Shown: in pieces, positions 59,784 to 64,000 of the stretch
How positions within the stretch are numbered: position 1 is the stretch's first letter
Layout of the letters: each line of letters begins with the position of its first letter
Assembly: GCF_030013905.1 (NCBI RefSeq)
Contig: NZ_CP124862.1
Location: 3,847,051-3,911,050, forward strand
Direction: 5' to 3'
DNA: 64,000 nt
DNA from: Petroclostridium sp. X23
GTDB taxonomy: Bacteria; Bacillota; Clostridia; SK-Y3
Program-made: the position numbers and the translations under genes
Notes under the pieces: model-generated
The model's database searches: none
The model's input: the letters and a program-made list of their open reading frames with translations, nothing else
What the model was told of the DNA's origin: nothing

Positions 59784-61244
59784 ATGATGAATAAAGGCAG
59801 TTTGAAAATTAAAAAAATACTGGCAGTGATTTCGCTGGTTTGCTTTGCCGCCGCATTTTTGTTTGCGGCTGCTCCGCAGGCGGCGCGTGCCGACGGTGCC
59901 GTCGCGTTAACGGTCAGGGGGGACGGGGTTGAGAAGGAAGTGCAGTTTACCATGGACGATTTAAGAGCGCTTCCGCAAGAAACCTATACCTATTCGGGAT
60001 ATAACCACTGGCCGGCCCTCAGAGTATTTGAAAACATGACCGGACCAACCCTTAAAAGCATTCTGGATGCAGCGGGGTTAAAGGATAACGCAACACTGCT
60101 CAAGTTCAAGCCGAGCGGCGGCAAGTATGTGCACGTGGATTTCACCGTGGACCAGCTGCTGAATGAATCACGTTATTATTTTCCCGAAGGGGAAACACCG
60201 GGCGATGTTGTGGAGTGGCCGCCAAAACGTTCAGAAAAAGGAAAAGTACCGGTTGAAACCATCATCGCGCTGGATGATTCAAAAGGAAGAATATGCTTTG
60301 GCCAGCGGTCACCGAATGAACCCATCGGCGGTGATTGCATCATGATTCAGGAGGTGTGCAACAACGGGGTCATTGAGGCGTCTACGGAAGCGCTGAAACA
60401 GTGGGAAGCACCTGTGGCCGATCCCGGTCCCGGCAAGGTTGCCGCCGGCACGAAAATATCGCTTATAAAACCGGAAAGGCAGCCCGATAATGTCATGATG
60501 TACTACACCGTGGACGGAAGCGAACCGACCTATGGAAGCTATATCTTCAATATAAGCTATCCGAACTTCCAACCGGCCTTTAATGCGCCGATACCGGTAA
60601 AAGACAATATAACCATCAAAGCGAGAACAATAGGGTTCGGCAGATTGGACAGCGAAATAGTCACTTTCCGGTATGAGGTGGATAGGCTTTTCTCCGATAT
60701 TGAAAGCCATTGGGCACAGGATGATATCAACTACCTGTTCAATAGGGGGATTATCAAGCAAACCGGCGATATGAAATTCAGGCCGGATGAAAGCGTAACC
60801 CGTGCCAAATTCGTAGAATGGCTGGTTGCGGTGCTGGATATTGAAACCGACAGCGGGAAGGACATTTCCTTTCAGGATGTGGATGCCGGCGCGTCATATC
60901 ATGACGCCATCGCGGCGGCGGTGAATGCGGGTTTGATCACCGGCTGCAGCGACAGTGTTTTTGCTCCTGAAGATGATATTACTAGAGAACAGGTGGCAGT
61001 AATCATTTCCAGAGCCATGGAAATGAAATCATTGATTTTGCTGTCCGATATAGACAGCAGTCAGGTTGTAGACCGGTTCTCGGATAGTGGAGAGTTATCG
61101 GATTGGGCGAAAACCGGAACGGCCGCAGTGGTGAGATTCGGGATCATGGCGGGGTCGAGTGACGGAACCTTTGCACCCAAGGCTACCACAACCCGGGCTG
61201 AGGCGGCTGCCATGGCTGTGAGGCTGTACAGGCTGCTGCATTAA
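59784..61244 (+). CDS. SLH-anchored single molybdopterin-fold protein
   Basis: 486 residues from ATG 59784 (AAGGTGG upstream; an in-frame ATG at 59733 lies within the previous gene). Signal peptide about 1-34. A class II fold domain at about 36-205 (TYTYSGYNHWPALRVF, RYYFPEGE, WPPKRSEKGKVPVE) is followed by a CHB_HEX_C-like domain (MMYYTVDGSEPTYGS, TIKARTIGFG) and three SLH repeats (FSDIESHWAQDDINY, FQDVDAGASYHDAI, LSDWAKTGTAAVV). It closely matches the second half of the 56535 protein, which points to tandem duplication. Confidence 0.82.
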   Translation: MMNKGSLKIKKILAVISLVCFAAAFLFAAAPQAARADGAVALTVRGDGVEKEVQFTMDDLRALPQETYTYSGYNHWPALRVFENMTGPTLKSILDAAGLKDNATLLKFKPSGGKYVHVDFTVDQLLNESRYYFPEGETPGDVVEWPPKRSEKGKVPVETIIALDDSKGRICFGQRSPNEPIGGDCIMIQEVCNNGVIEASTEALKQWEAPVADPGPGKVAAGTKISLIKPERQPDNVMMYYTVDGSEPTYGSYIFNISYPNFQPAFNAPIPVKDNITIKARTIGFGRLDSEIVTFRYEVDRLFSDIESHWAQDDINYLFNRGIIKQTGDMKFRPDESVTRAKFVEWLVAVLDIETDSGKDISFQDVDAGASYHDAIAAAVNAGLITGCSDSVFAPEDDITREQVAVIISRAMEMKSLILLSDIDSSQVVDRFSDSGELSDWAKTGTAAVVRFGIMAGSSDGTFAPKATTTRAEAAAMAVRLYRLLH

Positions 61245-61273
61245 TTTTACATATATACAGAGGAGGTTATAAA

Positions 61274-61945
61274 ATGATAGTTGCAATCTTAGCACAGCTT
61301 AAAGATACGATGCATGTAATTTCAGCAGGATTATTGATTCCGGTCATTCTCGTGCTTATGCTGTTTCTGGCGTTTACGGTGTTTGAACTGGGCAGCCTTC
61401 TGGTGGAAAGCCTCACCGAAAGGCGGGGAGCCAAGCTTAAGATCTCTGAAATGATAGATTCTTTTCAGGGGAAAGGGCCGGAGGAGATTTTGGAAATTGT
61501 GGATAAGAGCTGTCTGTTGAGACGGCAGAAAGCAGCCCTTGATGAGCTTATAAAATACAATGATTTGCCTGAGGGCTCACTGCAGGCGATGGCGCGTCGT
61601 TTGCTTGCGGGTGAGGAACTGCATTATGAAAGGATAACCGCAAGAACAGACCTGATAGCACGGCTTGGGCCGATGTTTGGGTTAATGTCCACACTTATAC
61701 CGCTCGGACCGGGGCTGATTGCTCTTGGACAGGGAGATACCAAAACGCTTGCGGATTCCTTGCTTACCGCATTTGATGCGACGGTATTCGGTCTGGCAAC
61801 CGCAGGGGTTGCCTTTGTGATTTCCCGGATGCGGAAAAGGTGGTATGAAGATTTGCTGGGTTCTACGGAAGCCCTGATGGAAAGCTTACTGGAGGTGTTT
61901 GCCTGTGAACAGGGGACTGAGAAACAGACGGCTAAGAGTGCGTGA
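61274..61945 (+). CDS. MotA/TolQ/ExbB-family proton-channel protein
   Basis: 223 residues, GAGGAGG upstream. Helix 1 at about 16-40 (LLIPVILVLMLFLAFTVFEL), a cytoplasmic helical region, then the conserved channel pair: ARLGPMFGLMSTLIPLGPGL and LLTAFDATVFGLATAGVAFV. These are the marks of ExbB/TolQ/MotA proteins, which turn ion flow into mechanical work. In a monoderm with no outer membrane, the partner must be another envelope protein. The DUF2149 gene overlaps its 3' end by 41 bp. Confidence 0.85.
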   Translation: MIVAILAQLKDTMHVISAGLLIPVILVLMLFLAFTVFELGSLLVESLTERRGAKLKISEMIDSFQGKGPEEILEIVDKSCLLRRQKAALDELIKYNDLPEGSLQAMARRLLAGEELHYERITARTDLIARLGPMFGLMSTLIPLGPGLIALGQGDTKTLADSLLTAFDATVFGLATAGVAFVISRMRKRWYEDLLGSTEALMESLLEVFACEQGTEKQTAKSA

Positions 61946-62219
61946 AGAGATTGATCCTCTCCAGGGTGCCATAAACATAGTGGATGCAATGCTTGTGTTC
62001 GCGTGCGGACTGATGCTCTCTTTGATTATTCACTGGAATGTTGATCTGGGCGAAACAGGACAACGTGTCGGATTGCAGCCTGGCAGAGAAGTGGCGCAAA
62101 CTCCGGATATGGTGGACAATCTGATTGAAAGTCAAGATGAGGGCAAAATGTATGAAAAGATGGGTACGGTATACAAAGACCCTGCTACCGGAAAGCTGTT
62201 TATGCTGACCGACAAGTAA
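61905..62219 (+). CDS. DUF2149 protein, probable ExbD-like partner
   Basis: 104 residues from GTG 61905, whose GGAGGTG lies 7 bp upstream inside the ExbB-like gene. A short basic N-terminus, then one membrane helix with an embedded Asp (INIVDAMLVFACGLMLSLII), as in ExbD/TolR/MotB, then a small exterior domain (MYEKMGTVYKDPATGKLF). DUF2149 proteins accompany ExbB-like channels in archaea and anaerobes. The Asp would be the proton carrier if the analogy holds. Confidence 0.75.
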   Translation: MNRGLRNRRLRVREEIDPLQGAINIVDAMLVFACGLMLSLIIHWNVDLGETGQRVGLQPGREVAQTPDMVDNLIESQDEGKMYEKMGTVYKDPATGKLFMLTDK

Positions 62220-62252
62220 CGGTATCATTTTCTGAAAGAGGGATAAAGGCAT

Positions 62253-62822
62253 ATGAGTATTTGGCGAAAATTTTTGAACAGGTTTTCTGTTTATGATCTG
62301 CTGATAATAGCCATGCTTTCTGCGGCGGGGATCGTCTGCAAACCCATCATTACGCCTTTAAGCCACATCCTTTTAGGGGCGTTCCCCATACCGCCCGGGG
62401 CAGTTACCGGAGGCTTATACATGGTTTGGCTTGTCCTGGGGTTCGGCATAACGGGCAAAAGAGGCACCATGACCTTGATAGGCCTGGTGCAGGGCATTGT
62501 GGTCATGGCGACCGGCATGGTGGGCTCCCAGGGGGTAATGAGCCTGCTGAGTTATACGATGCCGGGTATTGCGGCAGATTTGGGGCTGCTGATTGCCGGC
62601 CACCGGGTCTGCTGTCTGCCCTGCGCCTTTGCGGCAGGGATGCTGTGCAATATTACGGGTACCGCAATGGTGAATTTTGTGAACTACCGGCTGCCTGTAT
62701 TTCCGCTGGTGCTGAGCCTCAGTATTGCGGCTTTATCCGGCGGGCTGGGGGGAGTTATTGGCTTTGAGATCCTACAGCAGATATTTAAATTTAAAAAACA
62801 GGATTGGAATACCTATGAATGA
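62253..62822 (+). CDS. ECF transporter S component (substrate-binding membrane subunit)
   Basis: 189 residues with six hydrophobic segments and the typical opening FSVYDLLIIAMLSAAGIVCK and PITPLSHILLGAFPIPPGAV seen in the ThiW/HMP-type S-component group. It defines the cargo of the importer, but specificity cannot be read. It overlaps the ATPase gene by 8 bp. AAAGAGGGATAAAGG supports ATG 62253. Confidence 0.8.
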   Translation: MSIWRKFLNRFSVYDLLIIAMLSAAGIVCKPIITPLSHILLGAFPIPPGAVTGGLYMVWLVLGFGITGKRGTMTLIGLVQGIVVMATGMVGSQGVMSLLSYTMPGIAADLGLLIAGHRVCCLPCAFAAGMLCNITGTAMVNFVNYRLPVFPLVLSLSIAALSGGLGGVIGFEILQQIFKFKKQDWNTYE

Positions 62823-63606
62823 TAAAAAGGCTGTTAAAGCTGTAGAGGTCAAAAAGCTTACTTATCAATACCGCCCCGGCGGGCCGCTTGCCTTGAAGGA
62901 TATCGATTTCAGGATGAACCGGGGAGAAATGGCAGCGGTTGCCGGTTTAAGCGGCTGCGGGAAAAGCACTCTCTGTATGTGCCTGAGCGGAGCCGCACGC
63001 TATAACCGTGATGGGATTATGACAGGGGAAATACTGCTGAACGGGAAGGACATATACCGGACGGGAACAACCGGTCACGCGCCGGAAGTAGGAATTGTCT
63101 TTCAGAATCCCGATACTCAGCTGTTCTCCTTTACGGTAGAAGATGAAATCGCCTTTGCCCCGGAAAACCTCTGCCTGCCGCCGGACTGCATACGGGAGAG
63201 GGTAGAGGATGTTTTAAATCTTCTGGGCATTGCGCATTTAAGGGAAGAACATCCCTGCCATCTTTCAGGTGGTGAGAAGAGCCTGGTGGCTTTGGGGGCG
63301 GTATTGGCCCTCGACCCTCCTGTACTGGTGCTGGACGAGGTCATGTGCCGGTTGGATACGGCTGGTAAAAAGAGAGTGAAGGATGTTTTAAGAAAGCTTC
63401 GTGACAGGGGTAAAACGATTATTGCCGTTGAGCACAATATGGATGATATTGCTTTTGCCGACCGCATTATAGTGATGGGGGAAGGAAAGCTGCTTTGCTC
63501 CGGCACGATACAAGACTGTAGGAGGACAATCAATGCCATTTATAGAGCTGAGCCGGGTAAGCTTCTTTTATCTCCGGAAAACAAAGTCGGCCTTATCGGA
63601 GATTAA
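62815..63606 (+). CDS. ecfA1: ECF transporter ATPase 1
   Basis: 263 residues from ATG 62815. All ABC motifs are present: Walker A GLSGCGKST, Q-loop IVFQNPDTQLFSFTVEDEIA (an ECF-type signature), LSGGEKSLVALG, Walker B VLVLDEV, and the switch His in VEHNMDD. It powers import through the S and T subunits. It overlaps ecfA2 by 74 bp in another frame. Confidence 0.9.
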   Translation: MNDKKAVKAVEVKKLTYQYRPGGPLALKDIDFRMNRGEMAAVAGLSGCGKSTLCMCLSGAARYNRDGIMTGEILLNGKDIYRTGTTGHAPEVGIVFQNPDTQLFSFTVEDEIAFAPENLCLPPDCIRERVEDVLNLLGIAHLREEHPCHLSGGEKSLVALGAVLALDPPVLVLDEVMCRLDTAGKKRVKDVLRKLRDRGKTIIAVEHNMDDIAFADRIIVMGEGKLLCSGTIQDCRRTINAIYRAEPGKLLLSPENKVGLIGD

Positions 63607-64000
63607 CCTGGTTTTTGAGAAGGATCAAATAACGGCTGTTGTCGGGCCTAACGGCAGCGGCAAGACCACTTTAACCAAGTTGATGACAGGGGTTTTAAAG
63701 CCCGAGGAGGGAGAAATCCGCATAGCAGGCCGGCCGATTGGGGAATATTCACTGTCGGAGATCGGAGGGCGCGTCGGGTATGTTTTCCAGAATCCCGACA
63801 TGCAGCTATTTTGCAATACCGTAGAGGAAGAAATAGGCTTTGGCTTGAAGAATCGGGGCGGTGAGCCGGAATTTGTAAAGAGAAAAGTAGGGTTCTATCT
63901 GGATTATTTTGAATTGACGGCGTATAGAAATACTTTTCCGCTGCATTTGAGCCAGGGTGAAAAACAGCGTCTTGCCATTGCCGCCGTGCTGGCAAATGAG
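63533..64000 (+). CDS. ecfA2: ECF transporter ATPase 2, cut by window end
   Basis: At least 156 residues, open at the right edge. ATG 63533 has GGAGG at 63521-63525 inside ecfA1. Walker A VGPNGSGKTT, Q-loop YVFQNPDMQLFCNTVEEEI and signature HLSQGEKQRLAIAAVL are visible; Walker B lies beyond the window. The T-component gene is expected next. Confidence 0.9.
   Translation, partial: MPFIELSRVSFFYLRKTKSALSEINLVFEKDQITAVVGPNGSGKTTLTKLMTGVLKPEEGEIRIAGRPIGEYSLSEIGGRVGYVFQNPDMQLFCNTVEEEIGFGLKNRGGEPEFVKRKVGFYLDYFELTAYRNTFPLHLSQGEKQRLAIAAVLANE

Noticed and set aside
1..64000. tRNA or rRNA genes
   Set aside because: No cloverleaf with a GGTTCGAATCC-like arm and no rRNA-like stretch was recognised by eye; a dedicated search could still find one.

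Overview
The window reads as a stretch of chromosome from a spore-forming, low-GC Gram-positive anaerobe (Clostridia). The prkA-yhbH-spoVR sporulation run, strong GGAGG ribosome sites, GTG/TTG starts, S-layer homology (SLH) proteins and clostridial mobile elements all fit. The species cannot be named from sequence alone. No tRNA, rRNA or CRISPR array was found.

1-7.6 kb is core chromosome. It holds the end of prkA, yhbH and spoVR, a flavin oxidoreductase on the minus strand, a small rhodanese operon behind a CsoR/CstR-like operator, a decayed copy of the flavoprotein 5' end, and rlmD. 7.6-30.2 kb looks like an old integrated island. It starts at the 3' end of rlmD and ends at the 3' end of a wrecked large serine recombinase whose last codons and downstream sequence resemble those of rlmD. 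Inside are conjugative-element remnants (DUF5131, DUF6075-like, YubB-like, Dam, sigma-like, VirD4 and MATE fragments), a nest of transposable elements (recombinase-in-trio, IS66, two IS3), a decayed sulfur-handling cluster, a Phd/ParE toxin-antitoxin pair, an rsgA-type GTPase behind a leader peptide and hairpin, two methyltransferases and a LysE exporter. Many genes here have lost their middle but kept both ends.

30.4-38.7 kb carries a MalT-like LuxR regulator, then a minus-strand run of three exported proteins (a lipoprotein with a chagasin-like inhibitor domain, an Ig-like membrane-anchored protein, a small secreted protein), then DUF3592 and coiled-coil lipoprotein genes. A shared 20-bp dyad lies after the regulator and in front of the exported-protein genes. 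38.8-41.9 kb is another decayed accessory stretch (RAYT, GNAT, KilA-N-like, Gfo/Idh/MocA, EamA and XdhC fragments) with an intact XRE regulator, a DUF2809 protein and an NTPase.

42.8-64 kb is visibly richer in GC and forms one co-directional cluster, the most interesting part. A TrmO-FmdE fusion is followed by seven exported proteins. Five carry domains resembling the sulfite-oxidase/molybdopterin-binding fold; four of these also carry chitobiase-C-terminal-like domains and three end in SLH repeats. One is a 1,942-residue RCC1/cadherin-like giant and one is a purple-acid-phosphatase-like enzyme. A further membrane-anchored fold protein follows, then a MotA/TolQ/ExbB channel, a DUF2149 (ExbD-like) partner, an ECF S component and two ECF ATPases, the last cut by the window end. 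I infer a cell-surface capture and uptake system that links wall-bound binding proteins, a proton-channel pair and an ECF importer. Its cargo is unknown; the gene content hints at a molybdenum/tungsten compound or another metal cofactor.
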